A stretch of DNA of 64,000 nucleotides from Platerodrilus igneus (taxonomy: Eukaryota; Arthropoda; Insecta; Coleoptera; Lycidae). The notes beneath the pieces are model-generated. The model was not told the origin of the DNA. It worked only from the letters and a program-made list of their open reading frames with translations, and ran no database searches. The position numbers and the translations under genes were made by a program. Shown here in pieces: positions 10,493 through 21,799 of this stretch (position 1 is its first letter; each line of letters opens with the position of its first letter). The stretch spans positions 558,001 through 622,000 of the forward strand of contig JARFIW010000905.1 in the NCBI GenBank assembly GCA_036346225.1, in the 5' to 3' direction.

Positions 10493-10686
10493 ACAATTTC
10501 ACCCTATGGGGCAATTTCTCCCTATGGAGCAATTTCATCCTATGGGACAATTTCACCCTATGGGGCAATTTCACTCTATGGGGCAATTTCACCCTATGTG
10601 GCAATTTCCTCTATGGGGCAATTTTACCCTATGGGGTAATTTCACTCTATGGGGTAATTTCACCCTATGGGGCAATTTCACCCTAT
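10493..10686. repeat. 18-bp minisatellite, about ten copies
   Basis: Unit 'ACCCTATGGGGCAATTTC' with single-base variants. Because 18 is a multiple of three, the minus frame that leads into the ATPase reads it as the hexapeptide PHRVKL repeated. It lies between the ATPase start and the MCP end. Confidence 0.92.
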
Positions 10687-10831
10687 TCTGATAAATGTAA
10701 ATTCGCTCTAAAATAACTAGAACTTATTTACAGAGTGGGAGATGATCACCATTCGGCAGATAAAAGTAAACTAATTGCAAGAAATTAATTCCTCGCTTTT
10801 ATACTATTTTATTAAAAAATATACAAAATAT

Positions 10832-12160
10832 TTAATTGCGGATAAATCTATTAACAAATTCCGTAAACGGATTATATTCAAACATATAGTCATGGATAAT
10901 TAAAGCATAAGCCTTCATCGACGGTTCAAAATTTCTTGAAGCTTCTAATTCCATTCTTACATCAACCGTTGCGTCCTTGATGCTTTCAAATTGATGACGA
11001 CAGTCGATTACAAAGACGGGCGAGTCCTTAAACCTGTTGTAATTCATTAAACATTTATTTGACGATTTGTTCGGCTAGTATTTTTCCATAAAAGATGCAT
11101 AAGACAGGTACGCTGGCAAGTAGTCGTTCTGCTCGAAATCCAAATTTAATCGACCTTGAGGGAATGCCTGAGAGTTTAAAAACACTTTGACATTGGTTAT
11201 ATTGGCATTCGCAAAGTTCGTAGCATTTTCTTCTTTCCTGTCGTACTTCCCATTTTGCAGCGCCAGTAATATCCATCGAGCCTTCTTTGTTTCATTCGAT
11301 ACTTTAATTCTCCATACTTGTGACTTTGATTGTGTTAGAGACGGTAATTCGTGTAGTTCCCATTTTCTGAATGCGACCATTATAGATGATTGATTTTGCA
11401 TTTCCGAAAGCAGCGAAGCCTTGGCGAAGTCACTTAATGTTATATGCGGAACCTCCCATGAAATACGTTGTATTTTGAACGTTACTGTATTTCCAATCGA
11501 CTTGTAGCAATTTACGTCCGACTTGGATCTGATTAAAATCAGCTCTTAAAGCATGTTGACGATAGTTTTCTTGTAATCTTCAAAAAACCCAAAAATAGTT
11601 TTTAAAGGTATAGCGCAACTAAACCGTCCATCTTGGAATATGATATCGGGCTTCCACCCGGTATGTGTAATAGATTTTGTTTCTGATTCTTCCATGGATA
11701 CTAAACCCTTAATAGTTCTTGTAATTCCAGGGATTCTGCAGACATCTATTATTAGATTATTACCCAATTTGTATTGAATTTCCTCAAACAGAAAATATGG
11801 AGCATTTCTAGTAAATTCGTAAGCTTTAGAATCTGGTTCTGCTGCTCTAATCGGATCTACAGCTGTTGTGGCTTCTCTTAATGTTTCCGTAGGCTTATAG
11901 GTACCCCTTATAAATATGAAACTTTCATGGGGATATGTGATGTTATCACTGCTCTGGATTTTAATTGAAATTCGATCGTTGTTTTCTGCATTCAATGTAA
12001 AGGGAAGATATGTATAATAATCTTCCTTTATTATGGTTTCGTCTAATTTATAACCTCCAAACACATCCAATTTGGGCACGTCCTTATATTTAAGCTTTCC
12101 AAGTTTAACGTTTTCTTCACCGTGGAGATCTAAGCTGCGTTTACTTCTACCTCCCATCAT
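10832..12160 (-). pseudogene. Double jelly-roll major capsid protein of element 1
   Basis: A single frame of 443 codons broken by two in-frame stops, TAA at 11546-11548 and TAG at 11075-11077. It aligns by eye with the MCPs at 53.6 and 60.8 kb: 'YLPFTLNAENNDRISI', 'FEEIQYKLGNN' with 'CRIPGITRTIKG', 'FGFFEDYKK', 'FRKWELHELPSL', and the C-terminal 'FVIDCRHQ … IHDYMFEYNPFTEFV'. MCP forms the trimeric capsomers of the shell. The start overlaps the upstream micro-ORF by 14 nt. Polinton/adintovirus MCP identity comes from synteny with penton, protease, VP1 and ATPase and from the shared motifs, not from a database search. Confidence 0.82.
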
Positions 12161-12239
12161 TTATAACTTCTAATCCCAAAGATTTTAAGAAACGTATTTC
12201 TTCTGCTGTAAGTCTCTCGACAACTTGACGCTTTGACAT
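12147..12239 (-). CDS. Micro-ORF before MCP, element 1
   Basis: An intact 30-codon ORF between penton and MCP, overlapping the MCP start by 14 nt. It has the core 'RLTAEEIRFLKSLGLEVI'. Elements 2 and 3 have ORFs at the same place with the same core (basic residue, Leu-Thr, x2, Asn or Glu, x2, Phe-Leu, x, Ser/Thr-Leu-Gly-Leu). Recurrence in three diverged elements argues that it is translated. Function unknown. A short peptide beside the capsid genes may be a cement, scaffold or capsid-binding peptide. Confidence 0.6.
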   Translation of the reverse strand: MSKRQVVERLTAEEIRFLKSLGLEVINDGR

Positions 12240-12276
12240 CGTATTCACTACTGGTCATCTGGGGGTGTTGTAGCGT

Positions 12277-12286
12277 GCTTTATATA
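12277..12286 (-). promoter_or_regulatory. TATA-like box before micro-ORF/MCP
   Basis: On the minus strand 'TATATAAAGC' lies about 40 bp upstream of the micro-ORF start and just after the penton stop. It is a plausible late promoter for micro-ORF plus MCP. No transcript evidence. Confidence 0.4.
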
Positions 12287-12735
12287 CAAAATCGATGGGC
12301 ATTTTCAGCCGCTTTTTATTTCCAGTCTCACACAGGTGTATGTTTCCGGTGAAAAGTTTACCAATTCGCCCAAATGATCAACTAATCTGATTGTAATATT
12401 ATCAATTTCTGTCACGCTCAGTGGATAATATATAACGTGGTTAGGCTCCTTTTCCAGATTATACCCAGGTGTTACAGATAGGCTGAATTCGAATATGCTG
12501 TGGGTAAGAAAATTGTTTCTAAACGATCCTGCGGTGATATTGGTTTCCACAAAAATGTTTGAGACCGATATTATGTTCACTTGCTGATTAGCGATATGTA
12601 CGGTATCTGCAGCCAATTTGCGATTGGTAAACCCCAAGATGCTTCCAATATTGTTTTTATGGTTTGCCCCTAAATCAATTGGTATACTGCTTCGTATAGA
12701 ACACTTTAATGTATTATTGTTGGCACTCAGTTTAA

Positions 12736-15442
12736 CCCTTATAAGGCTGCAAAAATAACTTTACATACATGGCTACAGGTGTTACCCGGGTACCACAGTA
12801 TATTTTACAGGATGTTAGGTGTGCTATCATAATCGCGTCAACTAAGATACGCTTTCTGCGATAGGAGAAGCGTATGTTTAGTCTGAATTGTGATTTTATG
12901 TGGTGCGGTATACTGTTTAGCAGTGTTATAACAATGCGTAGAATTCAATATAATATTCCAAGTACTTCTGAAGGCGGTGAATATAGTTCTGGTAGCAATG
13001 CAGCCTCTGGTAATAGATCTAGAAATAGAACTCCTGGTAGCAATGCTGCTTCTGTTAGTCGACCTTCTAGAAGTAGAGCCCCTGCTGCTGACCTGCCATA
13101 TAATTCAACAGGATATCTTCAATTAGACAAGTAAGTTGGCTTAGTATATTTTTGTTTATGTAGATATCCAAGAATACAAATCACAGCTTTTGTAATTATT
13201 ATTGATTGTTGTTTATATGCATATAGAATAACAGATGAGCACCTCAAAAGTTTGTATGTAATGTCCGACAAAGAATTTAGTGATCAGTATGAAGATGATG
13301 ACCAAGATGAGTATGTACCGCAGTAAGCGACGAAGACTCAGATGTCGATGATGTTCGCGCTGGAGAGAGGGTCCCCATCGAAATATCAGTAGCAGTCGAC
13401 AGTGACGAGGAACAGGAATTGGTTGTGGAGCCAGAGGGAGAAACTACAACACCACCAACAGATAACGTTTATCGTGCTAAAGATGAGACCATCTGGAACA
13501 AGAACCCACTACGTTCAACGCAAACGCAGTTGTATAATATTATTCGAAAACGAGGTAAAAATTTATACCTATTCTGCCCCATTCTAATCTCTTGATTTTC
13601 ATTTTAGGTGGTCCAACTAAAATAACCGCTTTACATTCACGTATAGATACGTTCTGTGCATTAGTGACATCTGAAATGGAATCGATTATAATAAAGCAGT
13701 CTAATCGAAAAGCTAAAAAAGTTTATTATGATTTCAACAAAAACTCGCTTCGGGTACCACGAGTCTGGAAAGATATTACGGTTCAGGAGCAGGATGCTTT
13801 TTTGGGGATTCGACTAATGGCAGGCGTTCATAAATCAAATACTGAACATATTGATGAATTGTGGAAATCAGACGCCTTACCGTTATACAAAGCAGCAATG
13901 AGTAGAGATCGCTTCAAACAGATTCTACGTTTCATCAGATTTGATAACTCCATAACAAGACCGGATAGATTACAAACGGATAAAGCTGCGGCAATAAGCG
14001 ACATTTGGCTTATGCTAAACCAAAATCTGCTGAAGTGTTATTCGCCTTATGAACACCTAACTGTTGATATACATAACTTTTCCTTATCCTTTTTCCTTAT
14101 CGTGGACGAACAAGGTTTACTCAGTACATGCCTTCCAAATCGGCTAAGTATGGAATTAAGGTATTCTGGGTATGTGATGCCAAAACGTTTTATCCATGCC
14201 AAGGATCAATTTACACTGGAAAATTAGCTGGCAATGGGCGAGAAGTGAACATCGGTGAAAAAACAGTTATGCATTTATGTCAACTTTACAAAAACTCGGG
14301 CCGTAATATTACCACCGACAATTTTTTCACATCAATTCCCCTTGCTCGCATGCTAAAATCGATTGGTCTCTCTTTGGTTGGCCCTTAGGAAAAACAAACC
14401 CTACATTCCTAAGGTCCTTCTAGCTAGCAAAGAAAGAGATCTCTATTCTACTACTTTTGCATTCCAGAAAGATGTTATGCTGTGTTCGTATGTGCCAAAA
14501 GTAAATAAAGCGTAGTTTTATTATCTACAATGCACTCTACGAATGCAGTGGATGACACCTTGAAGAAAAAACCTGAAATTATTTCTTTTTATAACCATAC
14601 TAAGTCAGGCGTTGACGTTATGGATGAAATGCTGGGTAGTTATACAACCAAGAGGCGAACAAGTCGCTGGCCCTTGGCCTTTTTTTACAACATGCTGGAA
14701 GTAGCAGCTCTGGGTGCCTTCGTCATATATACGAACAACAATCCTCAAATCTATAATAGTACAAATAAGAGGCGAAATTTTCTAAAAGACCTAGCTCGTG
14801 ATTTGTGTTTATCTGCCGTAACTCAAAGAGGTGAAAACGCCATAATATTGCGAAATCGGTTTACTAAAAGCGCGATTGAAAGCATTTTAGGAATTTGTCT
14901 GGAAGTTTCACATAATCCTAATTCTATAAATCAGCGGGATTCTTCAGGACGCATCGCAGTAAAAGGAATATGTAAAATGTGCTATCACAGCGAAGAGAAA
15001 ATAAAAAGAAAAACTCGGAAAGCATGTAGCGTTTGTAAACATCCGGTGTGCCTTCAGCACACAGATGCAAGGGTTAAATGTCTTCAGTGTCAGGATAAAT
15101 AATCATCTATTATTTTTTTCATTATATTTTATAACATGTAAATAACATTAAAACATAATACTAATAACAATATAATAAATTACTACAAACACTTTCCATT
15201 GTTTCCTGTATAAAATACATGTGGTACCCAGGTACCACCATCCGCCTGAAGGATGTAAAATTTCTTCATGGTAAAAAATGCAACCCCCATACATCCACCA
15301 TATCTAAAAATTTTGATATGTGTGTATAATGACCTACTTGAAGATGTCCTAGAAGCCCACAATGATTCGATTTACCAAAAATGAAATATCTCACATTTGA
15401 TGCACTAAAAGTACCCGAGTACCACCTTTAGCCGCATAAGGG
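12736..15442 (+). mobile_element. piggyBac transposon, 2,707 bp, TTAA target site
   Basis: TTAA flanks both sides (12732-12735 and 15443-15446). The ends are inverted: left 'CCCTTATAAGGCT', right, read inward, 'CCCTTATGCGGCT'. Inside lies a piggyBac transposase pseudogene on the plus strand. Both ends are complete, and the target duplication is exact, so insertion into the penton gene is clear. Confidence 0.95.
12934..15102 (+). pseudogene. piggyBac transposase remnant
   Basis: Possible exons: 12934-13131 (Ser/Arg-rich start, donor 'AAGTAAGT'), about 13226-13554 (acidic region), and from 13609 the catalytic domain. Conserved parts seen include 'MAGVHKSNTEHIDELWKSD', 'FIRFDNSITRP', 'CYSPYEHLTVD', 'PSKSAKYGIKVFWVCDA', 'TTDNFFTSIPLA', 'NHTKSGVDVMDEML' and a C-terminal Cys-rich zinc domain ('CKMCYH … CSVCKHPVCLQH'). 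A frameshift at about 13325, another near 14065-14115 that destroys the segment after the first catalytic Asp, and another near 14388 make it inactive. The enzyme would cut and paste at TTAA. Confidence 0.92.
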
Positions 15443-16489
15443 TTAAAATACTTTTCAGTGTTCTCGTTGATGTCTGGCTTCTGACTGAACCATTTTTTGA
15501 AGACATCCTGTATATATGCATTTATTTCTTCTAATTCGTATGATCCAGTTTCAATGGTTACTCTGCGATGTTCTGGATCGTTAAAGTATAAGATGTTTTC
15601 TGGATGTATGTTTTGCACAGTGTTACAAGTGTACAACCCCACTAGACCCAAAGCATATTCACTGTCCTGTTTCAATTTAATTGGTGGGTAAATGGATCTT
15701 GTCGATATGGTATTACCATACCCGAACACGCTCACTGTTTTAGCGATTGTCACTAAGAAACTTTAACACTAAATGTCCACAATTGTAAGTGTTGTAAGTC
15801 TGCTCCGGCACACTGTTGTAGTAAATTTTACAAATGCTTATTATATTTACACTAATTGATGAATTTAATAGGTACCAAAGAATGTTTGTTACTAAGTCCA
15901 TTTACGAAACAAATCTCTAATACTCGAGAAGCAGACAAAGTATTAACAACACCTTTCCATCAACAAGATACCTTTAATCCTTGAGTAAGCACCTCATAAT
16001 ATTTTCTGTATTACTACTATCCTACAGACTCAACTATCTCACTCAAAAATTCTATAACTTCAGTGATTCAACACTAAAGAACTCCAAAATCACTAACAAA
16101 CCATAACTTGAGCCAACTGGAACACCTCCACCATCCACTCACTAAAACTTTTCATGAACTATCTTAGCTCATCTAAACTCTCAACTACAATAAGCACATC
16201 AAGCTTAGCCTCAAACCACTAAACTAAAATTCAAGCATTTCTCTAATGCTTACTATACCATCTCACCTTAACTATACTACTATATGCTTACTACATTACT
16301 AAATATTTTCTATATTCTCAAACATATACTTCATTACTAAATACGTATTTCTTCACTAAATGCATACTCATCACTATATACATACTTCATCACTAACTGC
16401 ATACAACATATCAAAACACATGCTGCATTCTGAAACACCTCACAAAACGCATCATCTTCCACAAAAAAACTAGCGTCAACAAACATCAT

Positions 16490-16625
16490 TAGCAAGATCA
16501 ATAAACACATAATTTTCGTCATCACATACATCATCTAACACATGCAATATCAAAATCAATAAACATATTATTAACGTCATCGGATACATCATTAAACACA
16601 TGCAATATCAAAATCAATAAACACC
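16490..16625. repeat. Tandem repeat of about 58 bp
   Basis: The segment 'ACATGCAATATCAAAATCAA' with 'TAAACA' next and the preceding 'CGTCATC…ATACATCAT' occurs twice in a row. A third, shorter copy of its start lies at about 16490-16525. Confidence 0.75.
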
Positions 16626-17009
16626 TCAAGCTCTATTACTACTAAAACCAAAAATTACCTTAAGCAAATCAAAAAATTTTAACTAACTTTAATTTTGTCC
16701 TACTTAAGAATTCAAAACATGGACCAAAAAAAAATTACGACTGACATCAACTATAATTGGAAAATACTTAAGGAGCAGAAACATTCTGAACATCTTCATC
16801 TTCATCATCACCTATCGCAGAGTTATCGGTACTAAACATGTTTTTTTGACTTCAATTTGAAGATACGGGTAAATTGGAGGGAAGAAATTTAAATACAAAA
16901 TTATTTTCTACTTTACATTATGATAACTATAAATAAATGTTCTGGTACACTCTTACACTACTCATAATCACACTGTCGATACAAACTAAAGTGCTTCACA
17001 ACGCCTAAA

Positions 17010-17310
17010 TTTGCTAGAATGACAAGCTCCTCGATGAGCCTCTCCTAGACTTATAAACAAAATTGCTAGAAAGACAAACTCTTCTATGAGTTTCACCTAG
17101 ACTGATAAACTAAATAAGCAAAACGAATTACATCATAACTGACTTCAAATAATCTCAAGTGACGATGCCAACACTGCTAAAGCGACAAACTTACCACGAT
17201 TCTCGTATAGACTGACATAACGCTGAGCGACCAACCCTTCCTGAGTTTCGTCTAGACTAACATACTGCTACGCGATAAACCACAACGACAAGTCTCGCTT
17301 AGATCAAACA
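17010..17310. repeat. Diverged tandem repeat of about 45-60 bp
   Basis: Four to five poorly matched copies share the words 'GCTAGAA(A/T)GACAA', 'TGAG', 'TCTC' or 'TTTC', then 'CTAGACT' and 'ATAA'. The array ends about 100 bp before the retroelement protease remnant. Confidence 0.5.
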
Positions 17311-17409
17311 TAACTTAACATACTACGTTGCAACGCGGATATACATAAAAATTGCTATCCAAAACAAATCAAATCAAACCAAAACGTGCCTATGCACAAG
17401 AGCAATCTT

Positions 17410-17560
17410 CAAACTATATTTCAACAGTAAAAACTAGTGTACCATTAATCAAACAACTAATATAACCAATAGGATTGGAAGATGGACCTACTATCGATGT
17501 AGTACGTCTAGAATCAAATAAACCTGTAATATCCATATCAAACAACTTTAGCTCTTTATG
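17410..17560 (-). pseudogene. Retroelement aspartic protease remnant after gag
   Basis: In a frame other than gag, just downstream of it, the minus strand reads 'MDITGLFDSRRTTSIVG'. This fits the start of a retropepsin in which the active-site Asp-Ser/Thr-Gly triad has become Asp-Ser-Arg. The frame stops soon after. No further pol domain follows. Confidence 0.5.
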
Positions 17561-18947
17561 TAGAAACAGGAAATTCTCTATACAACTTCTGTTCCTTTAC
17601 TCGTTTCGTTGGACACGACGGACAAGTGATACTAGTCACTCCTTTACGACCACAACCATAACAAAATAATCTTTTAAAAGATCTACAAATACTGAAAGTA
17701 TGTCCATAACGTGAACAATTCCAACATACTGATTTATGTTTAATAAAAGGGTTACCTACTCCACTTGTTTCTGATATTGGGGTAGCAGAATTAAGAACTT
17801 GAACTGGAGAATGCGAAGACATAGGGGTATAAACATGACTAGAAACATTCTGAAATGAACTAGGGGTTTTGCTTCTAAAATGTGGATTAAAATAATTAAT
17901 AGGCTGCTTGTTACTATATGACACAGCTGAAACAGATTTATGTTTACTTAAAGAAGCTTCTTCTAACTTCTTACATAATTTAACTAAAGCACTAATATTC
18001 TCTATCTCTGTAAGAGCAAGGTGCTGAATAAAATATGGCAATAAATTTTTCTTGACTATTCTAACTTTAGTATGTTCTGCAGGAATAATAGGTAATCGGT
18101 TAAATAAACTTTCCATATTAGCAATAAATAAAACAACTGATTCACCATTCTTCTGAAATCTATTTTTAATTTGTTCCCAAATATCGTCCTCAGAATGTGC
18201 TGGTAAGAAATCTTCCTTTAATCTACTAACTAACGAACTCCAATCTGTTAATGAACTACGAACGCAACGATACCATACTAATGCATCACCAGTAAACAAT
18301 TCAACTGCAGAATTAAACAATTCCACTTCAGATATTTTTCGTGACTGTGCCATGTCACTAATGTTTTCTAAAAATTGATATAAGAGGGATGGGTTTCCTG
18401 AATATTTGATAGACCATGATCCAATAGGAACTGACTGTGTGACATATGTGAGAGTTGGAGTGGGCACATTAGATGCAACAATAGAATTTATACTTATATC
18501 ATTATGATTTGAACTTAAATCTTTATTTAATCTCTCATGAAGATCTGCCTCCACAACAAGAATAGTAGCCAAACTTTCATTTTTAAATAACACAACTTCC
18601 TCAAAATTTTCTTTAGGGAGCTTTAACCGTTGAATTCTACTTGTAAGATGTATTAATCTTGACCGTATCCTTTTAAAAATAGAATCTGCGGGATCATCAA
18701 TAAATTCTAACAAAACATTTTTAACTGACTCTATACTAAACTCAATTTCTTCTTTCTCTATTACGAAATCCACCTTATAACTTGAAAGATCAATCAAGCA
18801 ACCTGGTTTAGCTGTTTCTTTGGCCAACAACCTAGCTAAAATTTTCCTTTTATCTGAAACTGGTCTTGAATTTTCAATGCCTCTAATGTTCAATTCATAT
18901 TCTAACTCATTTTTAAGTAAATGAACGATGCTATAAATTTCTGCCAT
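17556..18947 (-). CDS. Retrotransposon Gag protein, intact ORF (463 codons)
   Basis: The N-terminal helical region precedes a Retrotrans_gag-type core ('IKYSGNPSLLYQFLENI', 'AVELFTGDALVWYRCVRSS', 'LVSRLKEDFLP', 'IWEQIKNRFQKNGESVVLF', 'LLPYFIQHLAL'). A Ser/Pro linker and zinc fingers follow: a classical 'CWNCSRYGHTFSIC' (C-x2-C-x4-H-x4-C) and a second 'CYGCGRKGVTSITC' with Val in place of His, then 'CPSC'. Gag would form the particle and bind RNA. The ORF is uninterrupted while the protease after it is broken. Either the insertion is young and truncated or the Gag is kept. It sits between the penton and VP1 genes of element 1 and replaces the expected protease. Confidence 0.85.
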   Translation of the reverse strand: MAEIYSIVHLLKNELEYELNIRGIENSRPVSDKRKILARLLAKETAKPGCLIDLSSYKVDFVIEKEEIEFSIESVKNVLLEFIDDPADSIFKRIRSRLIHLTSRIQRLKLPKENFEEVVLFKNESLATILVVEADLHERLNKDLSSNHNDISINSIVASNVPTPTLTYVTQSVPIGSWSIKYSGNPSLLYQFLENISDMAQSRKISEVELFNSAVELFTGDALVWYRCVRSSLTDWSSLVSRLKEDFLPAHSEDDIWEQIKNRFQKNGESVVLFIANMESLFNRLPIIPAEHTKVRIVKKNLLPYFIQHLALTEIENISALVKLCKKLEEASLSKHKSVSAVSYSNKQPINYFNPHFRSKTPSSFQNVSSHVYTPMSSHSPVQVLNSATPISETSGVGNPFIKHKSVCWNCSRYGHTFSICRSFKRLFCYGCGRKGVTSITCPSCPTKRVKEQKLYREFPVST

Positions 18948-21223
18948 AATTAAATATCTATATTTCTCTAAAGTATCCCAATACTATAATCTTTGAAGAT
19001 GATATCACAATCAAAAGGGTGTCCTAACAATATTAAGAATCAACTGTATACTGTAACAAACTGTTACAAAAATAAAACTACAAAATCACATTATTAAAAT
19101 CGATTCAAACCTCAGTGGCTGAGTACAAGTGTAATGAATATAGTTGCAAACTATTTAGCCCCAGTGTACAAAATAAAATTATTCCAGCTTCTAAGTGAAA
19201 TTATTCCAGCCTCTACGCGAAATTATTCCAGCCCCACGTTGTGAGCGCAAGTGTATTAAATATTTATTTCTTGCTTGATTTTTTATTATTAATTTTATCC
19301 TCGTGACCATCAGCTGAAAAATTACACCTTTAAATTTCCTAAACCCTAACCTGATATCACAAGGTCGAGAATTTCTTCTTATTAATGTAAGCCCAAGATA
19401 AAGTTGGATGGAGAATGGCTTGAGATAAAGAAAAACTCTTAAGACATAAACGGCTAGTCGAGTGTTAGCTCTGGGTAGATCATGAGCTTGGGTCATGGGT
19501 TGTTAAAAGACCAAAAATATATTTAATGAGCGCCACCGTATTTTTCAATACTATAACCAACAAAATTTAACTGTGCTTGTATTAGGGGAACGCGGAAACC
19601 TAATGTCAACACCACTAACATAGCCATAAAACCTAAATTTCACTCTTTAAAACACACTTACCAAGACCTCAAACACCAGAAGTCATACAGATGTCTCGCC
19701 TTGACCTGTAAACAAACAAAGGTACAACATGGACAACATTTGTGTCCTCAAAAATATTTGCCAAAAATAAAATAATAGAATTTAGGCTTTTAAAATATAT
19801 ACCCAGGGAATTTGTTTTCATTACACACAATTTCTAATCGGGGATGACTTGTAAATTTTTTTTTTTTAATTCTAAATAATAAAAAGTCATTCAAAAACAA
19901 AATAGATTCTATTCGGATAAATTTCTGGATTCAAGTAATTATAATATTTGAATTCGTATCTTTATAAAATTTTTTCTAAATTATTTTTCTAGAACAGAAA
20001 CATACTAGCAAAGTCCTGCATTCAAAATTAGGAAGATCTCTAAATGGATCTTTTCTATAAAATTTAAATATATTGACTTGGAATTTCTAAGTTACTCATA
20101 ATACATAAATTTCTTTAAATCAATGAAGTACTTCCTTGACCTTCACAATAAAATTTAATTATCAAAGTGCGATATTGTAGAATGTAATTACTCTAAGTTA
20201 TTTTTATTTAACAGTAAGTACGCGAATTTCACATGTCGATGAAGAATGCAAGTTCATGACCTCAAAATGTTTAAACATATTTTAAATCAAATTAAGACGA
20301 CATGTGACGTCTAGATAGGACAACTGAATCTATGTTTTTTATATAGCTGACATAAAATGTCATTTACAGCTTTACCAAATGTACACTTTGTGTACGTGTA
20401 AACATTCTGACACACAATAGATTTGTTATTTAATTTGCTGTTTTATTAAAAGCTTTTTACGTTACTCAAATTCTTAATGTTATATTCTTTATAGCAATTT
20501 AATTAATGTTCAAAGTGATTAAATCCTAAGGTACACTCACGTGCTACGAAACTGCTTTGAACGAAAGATATGGGACCTTGACCTCGGCTGTCGGAAATTT
20601 CCTTAACCATCGAATATCAAAGTTCTTCGTAATACAGCGATTACAAAAAGAAACCAACCTCAACTTGGTTCAATTTATTTCTCCAAGAAAATTTTAGCTC
20701 CGAGGTTTACTTGTCTGATGTTATTTATTGGTGAAGTTGAAATATACGGAACACATGTAATTGCCTTCTTAAAATATTGCCTTAAGATACTGCGTTACGA
20801 TATTATATAAGATATTATACAAGATATGTTCTTAAGATATTGTATTACGGTATTGCACTAAGATGAAAAATATTAGTATAATCTATTTGATTAATTTATA
20901 CCAACTGTATTAATGATGTCAAAAGGGGCTTCCATCTCAATCAATTAATCTTCTTTTTTCTAACACTGTTAGAAGCCACGTGTTTACACACGGCCATCTC
21001 GACTTCACTTATTTTGCAGAGCAGCTTGCTCGTTCGAACGCTGATAATGAAGTGAACAAATTGACAACTCGACAGAGCTTAGTAACGAACTTTAGAGCAT
21101 AAACGTAAAAGAATCTATGTGTTATTATCAATTTTATGTATTAATTTCTATTGGACGGTAATTCACAAATTAAATATTTTAAATTATAGCTGTTTTATTT
21201 TTATTTTAAAGAGCGAAGTGTAA
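18948..21223. other. AT-rich DNA without gene; short triple repeat
   Basis: Upstream side of the gag gene, expected to hold leader and 5' LTR, but no LTR boundary could be fixed. At 19178-19232 'AAATTATTCCAGC' occurs three times in tandem. The junction to the VP1 fragment is at about 21223, after 'GCGAAGTGTAACTAG'. Confidence 0.4.
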
Positions 21224-21589
21224 CTAGAAAAAAAAATACGTTACAAAGCCCATACCCATCTTTCTCTTTGCTTTCATGGCGTTTATCACAAACCAAGCTG
21301 CCGATTTTTCCCTAAACTTTGCCTCCTTAGAGTTAACTCTCCTCCAGGCTTCTTCTTCTAAAATTTTATCTGCTCGGTGTCTGGCTGAAAGATCGTCAGG
21401 GCACTTGGAGTATGCAATGTCGTGGTCTTTATACAATTTATCCAATTCGTTTATTCCAGGATCACCTCTTACTAAGCGCTCATTCAACTTTGTACCAGGA
21501 CCGCAGTACTGATAACCTGGAATATGCAGTTCAAAAGGTAACCTGTTTATAGCGCTGTTGATTAAACCCTCTCCAGAACAGATGATCAT
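21224..21589 (-). pseudogene. VP1-like phospholipase A2 protein of element 1, C-terminally truncated
   Basis: The frame starts 'MIICSGEGLINSAINRLP' and shows the parvovirus-VP1-type PLA2 domain: calcium loop 'YQYCGPGTKL', active-site 'YKDHDIAYSKC' with the His-Asp pair, then 'DLSARHRADKILEEEA'. The domain looks intact. After 'KAKRKMGMG' the viral sequence stops at 21223 and runs into unrelated AT-rich DNA, so the basic tail and pX-like segment seen in element 3 are lost. PLA2 domains of this type breach endosomal membranes during entry. This is an adintovirus-like gene rather than a parvovirus insertion, because its neighbours are Polinton-type genes. Confidence 0.82.
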
Positions 21590-21799
21590 GTGTTTACTCA
21601 GAAAAATCTTAAACTATACTAAATAAATAAACAACAGCAAGTCTATTTATACTTTTTTCAAAAAATTTACAATATATTATAGTTTCACAAACTACTTATA
21701 CAAAATATTTACAATAACAATATATTTACATCAACATCTCTTGAGCTGTGATCGTAGTTATTTACTATAACTACAACTGTCTTTTATAAGATACTCCCT
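21590..21799. other. AT-rich spacer between VP1 and the unknown gene
   Basis: Possible early-late boundary with AATAAA-like words on the minus strand. No gene. Confidence 0.35.

Larger units (their letters stand above)
12305..15753 (-). pseudogene. Penton-like protein of element 1, split by piggyBac
   Basis: The N-terminal part (15753 to 15447) has the family pattern 'LKQDSEYALGLVGLYTCNT', 'ENILYFNDP' and 'YELEEINAYIQ'. The C-terminal part (12731 to 12305) has 'NNNTLKCSI', 'GSILGF', 'NHVIYYPLSVTEID' and 'VNFSPETYTCVRLEI'. A complete piggyBac copy at 12736-15442 lies between them. The frame on its two sides is compatible once one TTAA is counted. Equivalent genes occur at 47.9-48.6, 52.7-53.3 and 61.0-61.7 kb. 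The penton-like (single jelly-roll) role is inferred from position between protease and MCP and from general Polinton knowledge. Confidence 0.72.
15754..17410. other. AT-rich non-coding DNA, probably 3' part of a retroelement
   Basis: No ORF with recognisable motifs. It lies downstream of the gag gene at 17.6-18.9 kb where pol and a 3' LTR would be expected, but no RT, RNase H or integrase motif was seen and no LTR pair could be matched by eye. It holds two tandem-repeat patches listed separately. Confidence 0.4.

Noticed and set aside
10493..10686. CRISPR-like array of short repeats
   Set aside because: The 18-bp units are directly adjacent with no spacers, in a eukaryotic context; it is a minisatellite.
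21224..21589. Endogenous parvovirus (densovirus) VP1
   Set aside because: The PLA2 domain alone would fit, but no parvovirus NS1 or capsid lies near, and homologous genes in the window sit with adenain-like protease, double jelly-roll MCP and packaging ATPase.
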